DNA of 64,000 nucleotides. Source: Lignipirellula cremea (lineage in GTDB: Bacteria > Planctomycetota > Planctomycetia > Pirellulales > Pirellulaceae). Shown piece by piece: positions 17,499 to 26,423 of the stretch. The stretch lies in contig NZ_CP036433.1 in the NCBI RefSeq assembly GCF_007751035.1, positions 3,887,001-3,951,000 on the forward strand, written 5' to 3'. Below the pieces are notes generated by a model. It was not told where the DNA came from. It made no database searches and was given only the letters and a program-made list of their open reading frames with translations. Position 1 is the stretch's first letter. Each line of letters starts with the position of its first letter. The translations under genes and the position numbers were made by a program.

Positions 17499-18653
17499 CT
17501 AACGGGTGGCGACTTTCTCGGTGAATTCAAACGACAGGGTCTGGGCGTCGCCCGACTTCAGGTCGATCGTTTTCGATTCGCTCAGCTCACGACCTTCGCG
17601 GTTGAGAACCACGCGGACCGTGTACTGCTCCCACTGATCGCCAGCCGCCAGATCACGGGTGGCGAACACGCGGACGGGACCGGTCGACTGCACTTCGTTT
17701 CCTTCCAGAAACACCTTGGCGTCGTCGGGAACCAGCAGGGTCAACGCGGTTTCCGGAGCGACTTTCGGGGCGTCAAAGTTGAAGGCCAGCAGGCCCACGG
17801 CGCCCGGTCGAACGCGGACTTCTTTCACGTCGGAAACCAGCTCGCCATTGACCTGGGTTTCCACACGAACGCTAAAGATATACGAAGCGTTGGCGTTCAC
17901 AGCCGGCGTCACGTATTCACGATGGGCTCCCGTGCTGGTGGTGCGATGGTTGTTGATGAACACAACGGCGTCGGCCGGCACGTCCAGTTCCAGACGCAGG
18001 GCTTCCTGGGCGCCTTCGCTCATCACGATCGGACGGCTTTCCACGATCGCCTCGCGATAGGGCGTCTGATGCGTGGCGTAAACCGGAGCACTCGAGGTGG
18101 TCGATCCCAGGTACACGCCGCCGTAGCTGCTGCTGTAGGAACCGCCCGAGCTGCCGCCGGACGAACCACCGGAGCTGCCGCCCGACGAACCGCCGGAGCT
18201 GCCGTTGTAGTAATAGGTGCTGCCGTAGCTGCCGCCGGACGAACCGCCCGAGGAGCTACCGTAGTAGTAGCCGCCCGAGGAACCTCGGCTGTAGCCGCCC
18301 GAGGAACCATGCCATCCATGGTGCCTGCGGCCAAAGAACCCGCCGCCCGACGAACCGCGGCTGTACGAACCGCCGGAGCTGTACGAGCCACCCGAGCTGT
18401 ACGAACCGCCCGAGCTGTACGAACCGCCGGAGCTGTACGAGCCGCCCGAGCTGTACGAACCGCCCGAGCTGTAAGAGCCGTAATACCCGCCGGACGAACC
18501 GCGGGATCCGCCCCAGCTGCCGCCGGAGCTACCGTAGCTGCCGCCAAAACTGCCATGACTCGAGTGCCACCCCGCATTCGCATCGCCGGCAAAGCCAAAA
18601 ACGATGGCGGCGCATGCCGTGAACGCGAATCCCAATCCCGAACGATACCTCAT
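17499..18653 (-). CDS. Secreted Gly/Ser/Tyr-rich protein with two TIGR03000 domains
   Basis: 384 residues. A signal peptide (SGLGFAFTACAAIVFGF, cleavage near DANAG) leads into about 160 residues made almost only of Gly, Ser and Tyr, including six SYSSGG units, like a silk or adhesive protein. The C-terminal half has two planctomycete-specific TIGR03000 domains: PADAVVFINNHRTTSTG with its YVTPAV segment, and PDDAKVFLEGNEVQSTG with its VFATRDL segment. The domain is of unknown function and found on exported planctomycete proteins. The start ATG at 18651-18653 has GGAG nine bases upstream; an ATG nine bases earlier overlaps this site. Own terminator and an AT-rich upstream region suggest a single-gene, well-expressed unit. 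Confidence 0.87.
   Translation of the reverse strand: MRYRSGLGFAFTACAAIVFGFAGDANAGWHSSHGSFGGSYGSSGGSWGGSRGSSGGYYGSYSSGGSYSSGGSYSSGGSYSSGGSYSSGGSYSSGGSYSRGSSGGGFFGRRHHGWHGSSGGYSRGSSGGYYYGSSSGGSSGGSYGSTYYYNGSSGGSSGGSSGGSSGGSSGGSYSSSYGGVYLGSTTSSAPVYATHQTPYREAIVESRPIVMSEGAQEALRLELDVPADAVVFINNHRTTSTGAHREYVTPAVNANASYIFSVRVETQVNGELVSDVKEVRVRPGAVGLLAFNFDAPKVAPETALTLLVPDDAKVFLEGNEVQSTGPVRVFATRDLAAGDQWEQYTVRVVLNREGRELSESKTIDLKSGDAQTLSFEFTEKVATR
18360..18477 (-). repeat. 18-bp tandem repeats encoding SYSSGG units
   Basis: About six to seven copies of an 18-bp unit in frame within the TIGR03000 gene; neighbouring copies differ only at third codon positions (GAACCG or GAGCCG and similar). This gives a silk-like block; length variation between strains is expected. 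Confidence 0.8.
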
Positions 18654-18684
18654 GTTGCACATCTCCGGTTAAAACAATTATTAC

Positions 18685-18698
18685 ACCTTGGCCAAGGT
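18685..18698. promoter_or_regulatory. 14-bp perfect palindrome upstream of the TIGR03000 gene
   Basis: ACCTTGGCCAAGGT lies 31 nt before the chosen start, next to an AT-rich TAATAATTG stretch. A dimeric repressor or activator site is possible; no known consensus was recognised. Confidence 0.35.
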
Positions 18699-18812
18699 TC
18701 CAGACCCTGGAGAATTAGCCTAAATGTAAGATAGGCAATTTCAAGGGACCTTTAGGTAAAATTGTAATCGCAGGAGATAAGAAGATAAGTTTATTTGGTC
18801 AAATTAGGGATA

Positions 18813-20291
18813 TTAGGAGTTCCATGGTGTTTCCGGTTCAAAGGGAAACATTGGCTTCCGGCGGTGTTTGAACTCCAGATGATCAACATTCGCCGTGCAA
18901 ACGCCCGGCGTATCGACGCGAATCATCGTTTTGCAGACGGGCGCATAAGCCGCAATTGGCGCATTAACCCCCTTGGCGACAATGACTTGGAACGATTCCG
19001 GCTGCAAACCAAAATGCAGCATCTGCTGCAGGCTGAAAGGCGGCGTGCGCAAACTGGTCAGCATAATGGTCAATCCCATGCCATGCAGGATGGCAGTTCG
19101 CCCCTGGTTAAACTGGCGAATGCCGCCGTGCCGCACTTCTGTCTCTTCAAAAACGCCGTCGTGCAGGGAGTGCACTTCAAAACGCCCTTCCAGCGGCGCC
19201 CCGTGCAGGTTGTCGGTCTTCCCGCCCAGGGAAAACGACCCGATCCCTCCGGAGCCAATCGCCGCCGCCTGCTCCGCGCTTTCCGGATCGAACAGGCAGA
19301 CAAACGCTCGCTTCTGGCCCGCGTCGGCCAGCGCCTGGAGCAGAATCGTGCCATCGGCAGGCGAGCCGCCGCCGACATTGTCGCCGACATCCAGCAGGCA
19401 GACAGGTCCCGGCGCGTCGGCCGCCTGTTTGACAGCCTCTGCAACCGAGGGCAGGTGGCAGGTGAACTCCTGCCGCTGGCCCCAGAGTTCCTGCGCCAGC
19501 AGGTCCGCTTGCCGCGCCGCCAGCTGGGGATCGCCGTCGGCGACGACCACGATGCTGGAGCCCATTTCGGGGACATCGGCATAGGGGAAGCCGAGGAACA
19601 GACTGGCGGAAAGGATGCCCGGCAGGGCGCGGACTTCGTCCATCCGCTTGCCAAACTCCAGGCATGGCGACTCCTCGGTGCACTGGCGATCGATACTCAT
19701 CAGCATCGGCGGCCAGGCGCTGGCCATCACCGGACGCACTTCGCCGCGCAAGGTTCGGGCCATCAGGGCGGCCGCTTCCAGCCCGCGTTCGACCTGATCG
19801 ACATGCGGATTGGTGCGGTAACTGATGACCGCATTCACTGCCTGGTGCATCGCGGGCGACCAGTTCCCATGAGGATCCGCCGTGGCGATCAGCGGCATCT
19901 CCGGGCCGACAATGTCCCGCACCTGTTGCATCCAGAAGCCGTCGGCGTCGGGAGCATGTTCGGCCGCCGCCGCTCCATGCGGGGCCAGCAACAACCCGTC
20001 CAAAGGCGGCGCCGCCTGGAGCGCAGCGCGAATCCGCTCGCACAGCGCGTCGAGCGCCGACCTTTTGATCATCCCATAGGGCAGGGCCCGCGCGGCCAGC
20101 AGTCCCACCGCCTCGATCCGGGCGGACTGAAGTCCCCGGAAAAACCCGCCCACTTCATGCAAATGCTGGGACATGATCGGGGCCATGTCGGGACCGTCCA
20201 GCAGCATATTCTCTTCGAACTGCTCGATCCCCGTCATGCGCGAGAGAAAGGTGTTGGTTTCGTGCTGCAGACAGATAATGCCGACTTTCAT
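18813..20291 (-). CDS. M81 family metallopeptidase (MlrC / microcystinase C-like)
   Basis: 492 residues, the usual length of the M81 family. The N-terminal MlrC domain begins MKVGIICLQHETNTF (His10, Glu11) and contains LLLAPHGAAAAEH and ATADPHGNW; the C-terminal domain has LLDVGDNVGGGSPADG and ends near residue 492. In microcystin degraders MlrC cleaves linear peptide products, but most family members act on unknown small peptides or amides. No signal peptide. The start ATG (20289-20291) has AGGA at good spacing and keeps the conserved N-terminus; an in-frame extension to 20363 lacks similarity. It is the first gene downstream of the VgrG island but separated from it by 424 nt, so probably a separate unit. 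Confidence 0.9.
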   Translation of the reverse strand: MKVGIICLQHETNTFLSRMTGIEQFEENMLLDGPDMAPIMSQHLHEVGGFFRGLQSARIEAVGLLAARALPYGMIKRSALDALCERIRAALQAAPPLDGLLLAPHGAAAAEHAPDADGFWMQQVRDIVGPEMPLIATADPHGNWSPAMHQAVNAVISYRTNPHVDQVERGLEAAALMARTLRGEVRPVMASAWPPMLMSIDRQCTEESPCLEFGKRMDEVRALPGILSASLFLGFPYADVPEMGSSIVVVADGDPQLAARQADLLAQELWGQRQEFTCHLPSVAEAVKQAADAPGPVCLLDVGDNVGGGSPADGTILLQALADAGQKRAFVCLFDPESAEQAAAIGSGGIGSFSLGGKTDNLHGAPLEGRFEVHSLHDGVFEETEVRHGGIRQFNQGRTAILHGMGLTIMLTSLRTPPFSLQQMLHFGLQPESFQVIVAKGVNAPIAAYAPVCKTMIRVDTPGVCTANVDHLEFKHRRKPMFPFEPETPWNS

Positions 20292-20715
20292 GGACGGATC
20301 CTGGAAGGGAACGCAAATCGTGATCGAATCGATAACGGCGCCAGCCAGAACGCGACCCGACATGAGGGGAACGGGAGAATCGGACCGCCGGAAACGGATC
20401 GACTAGCGCCGGCCCTGATTGTAACGCGTCGTCGCCTGCCAGGTGGCGACGCCAGTGCGCAATCGCGAGAAAGACGCCTCGTCGCGGCGAAAGGGAAGAC
20501 CGTCAGTAAGACGGCGAAGAAAGATGGTCGACCTGTGCTCAAACGGAGAGCAGATGATCGCGGATCCAACGCGTACGATTGCGAGCCTGGTGCTGCGTCA
20601 AGGCAAAGAGTTCGGGTTCTTCCCATTAGCCGTTTTGGCGATAGCCAGGGTTAACGAAAAGGAACAGCGGCTCGCGCGAAAATGGCCAAACCTAAAATTG
20701 AAACTTGACGCACCA
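20292..20715. other. Intergenic region with dispersed-repeat-like sequence
   Basis: About 424 nt, no convincing gene. It holds a hairpin CGTCGCC/GGCGACG (20430-20451), a CCGTC/GACGG hairpin (near 20500-20515), and the 12-mer GCGATAGCCAGG (20638-20649) shared with the spacer at 8610. It separates the VgrG island from the M81 gene. Confidence 0.5.
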
Positions 20716-21381
20716 CTAGGCGGAGGGCGACAGTCGCCAGCCGGTGTCGCAGTGGGGACAAAAAAGAATCCCATCGGCCAGGCCGCGTAACTGCTGGACG
20801 AGTGCCAGCGGGATCGGTTGCCGGCACGTTTCGCAAACGTCGCTCAGTCCGCCCGGCTCCGGCGGCGTGATCGCCAGCAGCACATGGCCGATCGTTTCGC
20901 CCGGTTCGGCAAGCGGCGCCCAGCAGCGATCAAAGGCGATGGTCGTCTGCCGCAGACTGGCCCCGCGGAGCGGGTCATGCAGCCAGATATCGCCAGCGCG
21001 GCATTCAATGGCAACGCTGAAGTGGCCCCAGGGCGACCCAGGCGAAAGCCGATGGTTGGCCAGCACGCACGCCCCCTGTTCCAGCGCCCCGGTCAGCGCG
21101 GCGAACGGATCTTCCGGCCGCAGGATCGTGGCCGACCAGCCGCAGCGAATCGCATCGCGGGCCAGCTGCACGGTGCGGGCAAAGCGGCGGCCGCGACGGT
21201 CGGGCGCAGCGATCCGTTCCCAGATCTCCGCTGCAGGTTCGGGCCGTCCCAGCGCCGCGTACGCCATCGCCAGGCAGGCAGCGCCGCACGCGCGCACCCC
21301 GGGGGAACGTTCCTGAGCCAGATAGGGAATCGTCAGCCGGCGCCCTAGCGCAGGGGGAGCGGCAGTCGACAGGCGACTCAT
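20716..21381 (-). CDS. C39-like cysteine peptidase with C-terminal zinc ribbon (possible T6SS cargo)
   Basis: 221 residues. The first 160 match the papain-like C39 pattern: Gln23 (IPYLAQE, oxyanion hole), Cys32 in RACGAACLAM (catalytic), His in PWGHFSVAI and Asp in LHDPLRGAS. The last 45 residues carry CETC and CPHC pairs, a zinc ribbon not usual for the family. There is no signal peptide and no ABC transporter, so it is not the usual bacteriocin-processing C39 domain. It is the last gene of the VgrG island and overlaps the gene before it by four bases (ATGA), which suggests translational coupling. It could be a delivered effector or a processing enzyme for island products; no immunity gene is obvious. 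Confidence 0.75.
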   Translation of the reverse strand: MSRLSTAAPPALGRRLTIPYLAQERSPGVRACGAACLAMAYAALGRPEPAAEIWERIAAPDRRGRRFARTVQLARDAIRCGWSATILRPEDPFAALTGALEQGACVLANHRLSPGSPWGHFSVAIECRAGDIWLHDPLRGASLRQTTIAFDRCWAPLAEPGETIGHVLLAITPPEPGGLSDVCETCRQPIPLALVQQLRGLADGILFCPHCDTGWRLSPSA

Positions 21382-21830
21382 GAGCGGTTCCGCAGCGCAT
21401 CAATCCGCCAGTCCTGCCAGATTTCTCCCAGCGGCGGCAGGTCGGAATTGGCGGCGGACATCTGCGGAAAGCGATCGAGGATTTCCTCGCGCAAACTGGC
21501 GGCCAGTTTGGGATCGATATCGGGCGTTTCTTCTTCTTTCTTTTCGGCGCGGGCGGCCTTCGCTTTGGCGAGTTCTGCCTGGCCCTGCTTCAGCTCCGTT
21601 TGATATTTGGCCGCCGTCGAGAGGATATCGGACTTCTCAGCGTCGAGGACGGCCATCGTCTCGGGGTAGACTCTCTGGAAGTCGGCAAAGTGGGTGTCCA
21701 GATGCGAGCACAGGTCGTCGAGATAACCGCGCATGTGCACGTCTTCGACCCCGTTGACCGACCTGGCGAGGGCGAAACGCATCTGTGTGAAGTCAGTACA
21801 GAGCTTAGCGAAATCGATCGGGTCAGCCAT
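21378..21830 (-). CDS. Hypothetical protein of the VgrG island
   Basis: 150 residues, no family recognised. The N-terminal half contains a charged, helical stretch (ALARSVNGVEDVHMRGYLDD) and the middle is a Lys/Glu/Ala-rich coiled coil (about 70-105). No signal peptide or membrane segment. It lies 85 nt after the DUF6931-like gene and overlaps the C39-like gene by four bases, so it is likely made together with it; an adaptor, chaperone or immunity role is possible by position only. Confidence 0.72.
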   Translation of the reverse strand: MADPIDFAKLCTDFTQMRFALARSVNGVEDVHMRGYLDDLCSHLDTHFADFQRVYPETMAVLDAEKSDILSTAAKYQTELKQGQAELAKAKAARAEKKEEETPDIDPKLAASLREEILDRFPQMSAANSDLPPLGEIWQDWRIDALRNRS

Positions 21831-21915
21831 AAAATCCTCCGTGTAGCGGTAGGGGAAACGGCGCCAACAGGCCCTGACGGTCGAGTCGGCGTTTCAAGGG
21901 GGAGCGGTGACAATC

Positions 21916-22509
21916 TTATTCCGCCAGGATCCAGTCGTTCTTGTCCTGGCGAACTTCCAGGCCAATGTGCAAAATCTGGCGCCAGAAGAACTCGCGATCT
22001 TCGCGCGGCTGGGTTCGCGCCAGGTTTTTCAACGCCGCGAACACCTGGGTGTTGCACATGGCGGCGGGCGGATCCACATGCTGTCGATCGGCCCGGTTCA
22101 TGCTGCCTTCGGAAAAGAAGACGGCGTTGCAAAGAAATTTCACTGCATTTTCGCAGTCAGGTCGACGTCCCACATCGCGAATGTCGCGTCGCATTTCGTC
22201 GGTCGGCTCCTGCAGCCAGCGGACAATCCCGTCCAGCAGCGCCGCGGTTTCCGGCGTCGGTTGTTCCCGATGCGTCCACCAGAAATCCAGCACGCACCAC
22301 CAGACGGCCTTTTTGGGGGGCAGCCAATAGGTGAGAAATTGAGCGGCGTCGACGACGAGCTTTTGTTCCAGGCATTTCTCCAGGAACGCCGACGGGGTTT
22401 CGGATTTCGCCAGGAAAGCGGCGGCCTCTTCACCGATCTTGTAGCGGGCAGTAATCTCCGCGACGCTTTCTGTTTTTCTGGGCGGCTTCGCCATGGTAGC
22501 GGTAGTCAT
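21916..22509 (-). CDS. DUF6931-like protein of the VgrG island
   Basis: 197 residues. The pattern LPPKKAVWWCVLDFWW followed by a PTDEMRRDIRDVG stretch resembles the DUF6931 family, which is found near type VI secretion genes and has no known function. It seems soluble and helical, with several Trp and Cys residues. The start ATG (22507-22509) has GAGG upstream. It lies between the PAAR gene (71-nt gap) and a 150-residue unknown protein. It may be an adaptor that loads cargo onto PAAR or VgrG; that is inference from place. Confidence 0.7.
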   Translation of the reverse strand: MTTATMAKPPRKTESVAEITARYKIGEEAAAFLAKSETPSAFLEKCLEQKLVVDAAQFLTYWLPPKKAVWWCVLDFWWTHREQPTPETAALLDGIVRWLQEPTDEMRRDIRDVGRRPDCENAVKFLCNAVFFSEGSMNRADRQHVDPPAAMCNTQVFAALKNLARTQPREDREFFWRQILHIGLEVRQDKNDWILAE

Positions 22510-22580
22510 CGTCGCCTCGGGTTTTCAGGGGGGGAAGAACGTCAAGCGGATTGCGATCAAACCGACACAGAGATGGCCGA

Positions 22581-22874
22581 TCAGGGGCCAATCATTACGG
22601 TCGGGATGCCCAAAGTGACCATGCCCCCGTGGGCGGTCGGCGACATCACGCGTGCGGCCGGCTTGCCTCCAAAAGTGACGGTCGGCGAACCCATGGAGAT
22701 CGTCGCAGGCGGTCCCACACAGGTACACATGTCCCCTTCGACCGAGGACGGCATTTCGCCAACGGTGACGGTGGGGCACCCCGGCCCGAGGATCGGCCCG
22801 CCGACATGGGGAATGATGACCGTCACGGCAGGGCAAACGTGTAACGCACCGACAAAAGTTGCAGGAAACGGCAT
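22581..22874 (-). CDS. PAAR-domain protein, T6SS spike tip
   Basis: 97 residues, a stand-alone PAAR-like protein. It shows the glycine-rich repeats of the family: GALHVCPAVT, HVGGPILGPG, TVTVGEMPSS, TVTFGGKPAARV, and a final LGIPTVMIGP. PAAR proteins fold into a short cone that caps the VgrG trimer, often with a bound zinc, and can carry effectors. It is directly downstream of vgrG (62-nt gap), as is usual. No toxin domain is fused to it, so effectors would bind non-covalently or be fused to VgrG. Confidence 0.87.
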   Translation of the reverse strand: MPFPATFVGALHVCPAVTVIIPHVGGPILGPGCPTVTVGEMPSSVEGDMCTCVGPPATISMGSPTVTFGGKPAARVMSPTAHGGMVTLGIPTVMIGP

Positions 22875-22936
22875 GGTGATTGGTTCTTCGGCAAAAAGAC
22901 AGGTTGCAGGGAAGAGAGCGGCGGTCCCCGAAATCG

Positions 22937-25900
22937 CTAGTTAATGGCTACCATTCCGGCAGTGACCGTCATTTCGGCGCCGCCCAGAATGTCGCAACTA
23001 GTGCCGCATTGCAGGACGACCTCGTCCCCCACGACCGCGATGGCGTCGCTTTCGAGTGAGATCGCTGCTTCACTCACATTCACGTTAGATCCACAGGTGA
23101 GATCGATCATGGCAGGAGACAATTCGGCAACCGTGGCTCCAATGGAAATCAGGATAGATTCCAGGGAGAGGACGATCTTGGCTTCGGCGACGCTGAGCGT
23201 AATGGTGTTCGCTACCCCGTCGAGCGTGATCGTCGGCCCCACATCCGGCACGCCGCAGGTAATCTGTACGAGACCGGTGGCGGATCCATCGACGCCGACT
23301 TTCGGCGCGGCCGGATCGGCGTTATTGCAGGTTACCGACGCCGAGCCCGAGCTCATTGCGGCGGAGTTAGTGCCCCAGATCGCCACCTTGCCGCCGTCGG
23401 CGCCGGGCGAGGAACCTTCTGAAGCGACCACAATGTTGGTCGCCTGCGTCGGATGGGCAGTGCGGAGTTCGATCGAGGATCGCGTGTCGATCACGTAATC
23501 GCCCGTTTCGCAAATTCGCGTGCCGTGGCTCGCATAGGTCCCTTCGGCCGGCTCGACCAGGCGCGTCAGCCAATGCGCGATTTTCTGGCCGACTGTCGAC
23601 GAATGATGCTCGGCGTTCGGGTTCGCCCGGGCGCCCAGCGTCAGGCATTTGGCCAGAGAGCCGCCGGACATGGTCAGGTCGGCCTTCGAGGCGGTCAGCA
23701 TGGCGTAGATCTGTTCGACCGAAACCAGGATGCCGATCATGCGCGGGAAAATCCATTTGTGCCAGTACGGCCAGTTCTCCTCGTAGCTTTCCTGGCTAAA
23801 GTTGGCCGTGGTTTTCCCGGTTTCATAGGCGACCGTGTACTTTACCCGGGTGATCAGATTGAGAATGAAATCCGTCAACAAAGTGAGGGACGTTAGCACG
23901 CGGACCAGGGTGGCGACAGCACGGGCGACCATCGGCGTTTCCGCTGGCGACGCCTCGAAAAAATCCCACTCATGGACTCGATAGCCGGAACCGCGGTTGA
24001 CCGTGGTAAGGCAGCCGTACATGATATTGGCGCGCTCGACCATGTCGATGTTGACCTGCCCGCCATAGCCCATCACGGCGCTAAACAACGGCGACGGGAC
24101 AATCGCTTCCACGCCCAGCCCCTTGAGCACCATCGATTTCCAGTCGGCCGTCAGGTTGAGCTTGGCGCCGAAGGTATGATTGGCGTTTTCACCAAAGCTG
24201 ACGGTGGTCGTGTCGCCCTGGATCGTTTCGTAATAGGAATAGCCGCTGCCGTCCGGCTTCTTTTCTCCCTCTCCGCCTCCTTCGCCGCCTTCTTCGCCGC
24301 CGCCGCCCCCGGAATTAAAGGGGAAGGGCATGCTGCCTTTCATGTGGTAGGCGGGGCCGGGGACAAAGCTGACCTTTTGCGATTCGCAGGTGATGTTCTC
24401 GTAGGTTTCCGAGTGCAGATGCAAATGCTCGTTCCCTTTGCTGTCGTAGAACACGACGCAGTTAAAGTTGTTGAGCGGATCGCCGCCTTCGTAGGAACAG
24501 GACTTGATGCCGCACAGGGAGTAGTTGTCCGGCATCACGAACGGCGGCATGTTCGTCGAGTTATAGGTGTTCCCAATAATCAAAGGGCGATCCGGATCGC
24601 CTTCTTCAAAGGCGACAATCACTTCGTGGCCTTTACGCGGCCAGAAGAACGCGCCCCAGCGCGGCCCGGCCCAGACCTGGCCGACGCGGACCCAGCAAGA
24701 ACTGTCCGCGTTAAAACCGCCCTGGCGATCCCAGCGGAACTGCACTTTCACCCGGCCGTACTTGTCGACAAAAATTTCCTTGCCGGAACCGGCGCAAACC
24801 GTCGCCGACTGCGGACCCGAGATGATCGGCTTGGGAGTGATCCGCGGCGGCCGATACACAATTGCCAGCGGCAGGCAATCGAAGTGGTTTTCGTACTTCA
24901 TCTCCGGCGCTTCATTGGTCGACCGCAAGGGAGTGCTCAGCCGGGCCTCGTGTCGGATTTTGGTAAACAGGTACTTGCCGTTGCCGACCAGGTGCTCTGT
25001 CAGTTCAAACACCGAACCCGTCGAGAAGTGCACACAGTCGCTGCGCCCGCGACAGACCACGCTGCGGGCCGCTGCTTCCTGGGCGCGTAGCTTCACCGTG
25101 CGTTCGCCGTCTTCGCTGATTTTCTGCAGGTCGGCCGAGCGATCGCCGCCGCCGGGGGTAACGCCGTCGAATCGCTGGGCGTAGGCGCCTGGGTAGTCGT
25201 AGCGTTCCATGACAACGGGCCCCTTGAGCTTGTGCTCAACCTGGCCAATTTCGGCCGTTTCGGGCAGCGCATGGTTGACTTCCAGGGGCTGTTCCTGCAG
25301 CTCAAAACAATGGTCGCGGAGCACAAAGTTCGTCGTCGCCACCTGCTGGGACTTTTCCCAGCGGTCAATGCGGAGCTCTTCCCGGGCGCCGCCTTCCACG
25401 CGGTCGTAGATAATGGACTGCGGTTCGGCCAGCGGCGGGGCCTTTTCGTTGGCGTCCAGCAGCACCATTACGTGATGGTCGACAAAATGCTCGAAGTAGT
25501 AATAAATGCCTTCTTCTTCCATCAGCCGACTGATGAAGTCAAAGTCGGACTCGCGGTACTGCACGCAATAGTCGCGCGGTTCGTAAACGCCCGCCAGATC
25601 CAGCCGAAAGTCCAGCCCATCGAGCGCTGCCGTGAGGATTTCAGGAATGGTCATCTGCTGGAAGACGCGACACTGGACTTGCCGGGTGAACTGCCACAAG
25701 GTGGGGCTGAGCGTAGCGCGGTAGCGGACCGTGTCAAACTCGGTGTCAACTTCTGTCAGCTCGGACAGAATGCCATGAAAGTAACGAAAAAGATCGAACG
25801 CCAGGCTGACCTTCAGCGTGGCGGGCAGACCGAGCAGTTCCTCAAACTTGGGTTGGAACAGCCGGCTGGTTTCGAATTCGATTTCAAACGCATACAGGCG

Positions 25901-26005
25901 CGACAGCTCTTCCGTACCGCACAGCGAGACCGGCAACAGGGCTTCTTCGCCCAGTTGCGGGGTGCTCATGGTCATTTGTCGTTCCGCCAGCGGAAATAAG
26001 AACAT
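22937..26005 (-). CDS. vgrG: VgrG/TssI type VI spike protein with long C-terminal extension
   Basis: 1022 residues; typical VgrGs have 600-750. Residues 1-480 form the gp27-like base and gp5-like OB-fold region (DKYGRVKVQFRWDRQGG, then WAGPRWGAFFWPRKGHEVIV and GDPDRPLIIGNTYN). A Gly/Glu linker (about 563-590) leads into an unusual part with hydrophobic stretches (about 693-725 and 753-770), and then short beta-repeat sequence with LTCGSNVNVSEAAISL-type strands, like the extended beta-helix needle. The start ATG (26003-26005) has CAGGA nine bases upstream. It is the first gene of the island, with PAAR next. The extension may hold an effector or a binding platform for the small island proteins. 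Confidence 0.92.
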   Translation of the reverse strand: MFLFPLAERQMTMSTPQLGEEALLPVSLCGTEELSRLYAFEIEFETSRLFQPKFEELLGLPATLKVSLAFDLFRYFHGILSELTEVDTEFDTVRYRATLSPTLWQFTRQVQCRVFQQMTIPEILTAALDGLDFRLDLAGVYEPRDYCVQYRESDFDFISRLMEEEGIYYYFEHFVDHHVMVLLDANEKAPPLAEPQSIIYDRVEGGAREELRIDRWEKSQQVATTNFVLRDHCFELQEQPLEVNHALPETAEIGQVEHKLKGPVVMERYDYPGAYAQRFDGVTPGGGDRSADLQKISEDGERTVKLRAQEAAARSVVCRGRSDCVHFSTGSVFELTEHLVGNGKYLFTKIRHEARLSTPLRSTNEAPEMKYENHFDCLPLAIVYRPPRITPKPIISGPQSATVCAGSGKEIFVDKYGRVKVQFRWDRQGGFNADSSCWVRVGQVWAGPRWGAFFWPRKGHEVIVAFEEGDPDRPLIIGNTYNSTNMPPFVMPDNYSLCGIKSCSYEGGDPLNNFNCVVFYDSKGNEHLHLHSETYENITCESQKVSFVPGPAYHMKGSMPFPFNSGGGGGEEGGEGGGEGEKKPDGSGYSYYETIQGDTTTVSFGENANHTFGAKLNLTADWKSMVLKGLGVEAIVPSPLFSAVMGYGGQVNIDMVERANIMYGCLTTVNRGSGYRVHEWDFFEASPAETPMVARAVATLVRVLTSLTLLTDFILNLITRVKYTVAYETGKTTANFSQESYEENWPYWHKWIFPRMIGILVSVEQIYAMLTASKADLTMSGGSLAKCLTLGARANPNAEHHSSTVGQKIAHWLTRLVEPAEGTYASHGTRICETGDYVIDTRSSIELRTAHPTQATNIVVASEGSSPGADGGKVAIWGTNSAAMSSGSASVTCNNADPAAPKVGVDGSATGLVQITCGVPDVGPTITLDGVANTITLSVAEAKIVLSLESILISIGATVAELSPAMIDLTCGSNVNVSEAAISLESDAIAVVGDEVVLQCGTSCDILGGAEMTVTAGMVAIN

Positions 26006-26423
26006 GACTGCGGTCCTGTGTAAGGTCGAAGAGCATCGGCATCGGAATCACCTTCGACGCCCGGCCGCAAGGAAGTTCAGCCCAGGCCGGCGGCCAGCAA
26101 GGAAAAGAGAGCATCCTGCGTTGAGTTTTCGCGCTACGCGGATTGCGAGCAACAAACGGCTCTCGCCGCAAAAATGCATCCTGGCGTTCGTAGCAGTTTT
26201 GCCTGCGCCCCCATTCCTGGGGCCTCCGGGCTTTGGCAGTGCAAAGGGACGCCATCGAAAACGATCGCCAACGAAGAACGGCGCGATCGATCCGCGCATG
26301 GCGATCTGCAGAGATAGAAAGAGGCTCGCTGAGATCCAGCGAAAGCGTCCGCAAGCAGCGCGAAAACCCCTGCCAAAAGGCAAGGGTTTTTCGCAATTCA
26401 ACCGTCAGGCGGAGGTCGCCAGG
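26006..26423. other. Intergenic region between VgrG and pseudopilin genes
   Basis: About 418 nt. Short frames on the minus strand have no ribosome site and no recognisable family. The region carries the terminator of the pseudopilin gene (26363-26390) and must hold the promoter of the VgrG island. Confidence 0.55.
26360..26394 (-). terminator. Terminator of the pseudopilin gene
   Basis: Nearly perfect stem GCGAAAACCCCTGCC (26360-26374) against GGCAAGGGTTTTTCGC (26379-26394) around four bases. On the minus strand the GC core is preceded by A-runs and followed by a U-run, so it fits a Rho-independent terminator and could also work in the other direction. It begins 30 nt past the stop. Confidence 0.8.
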
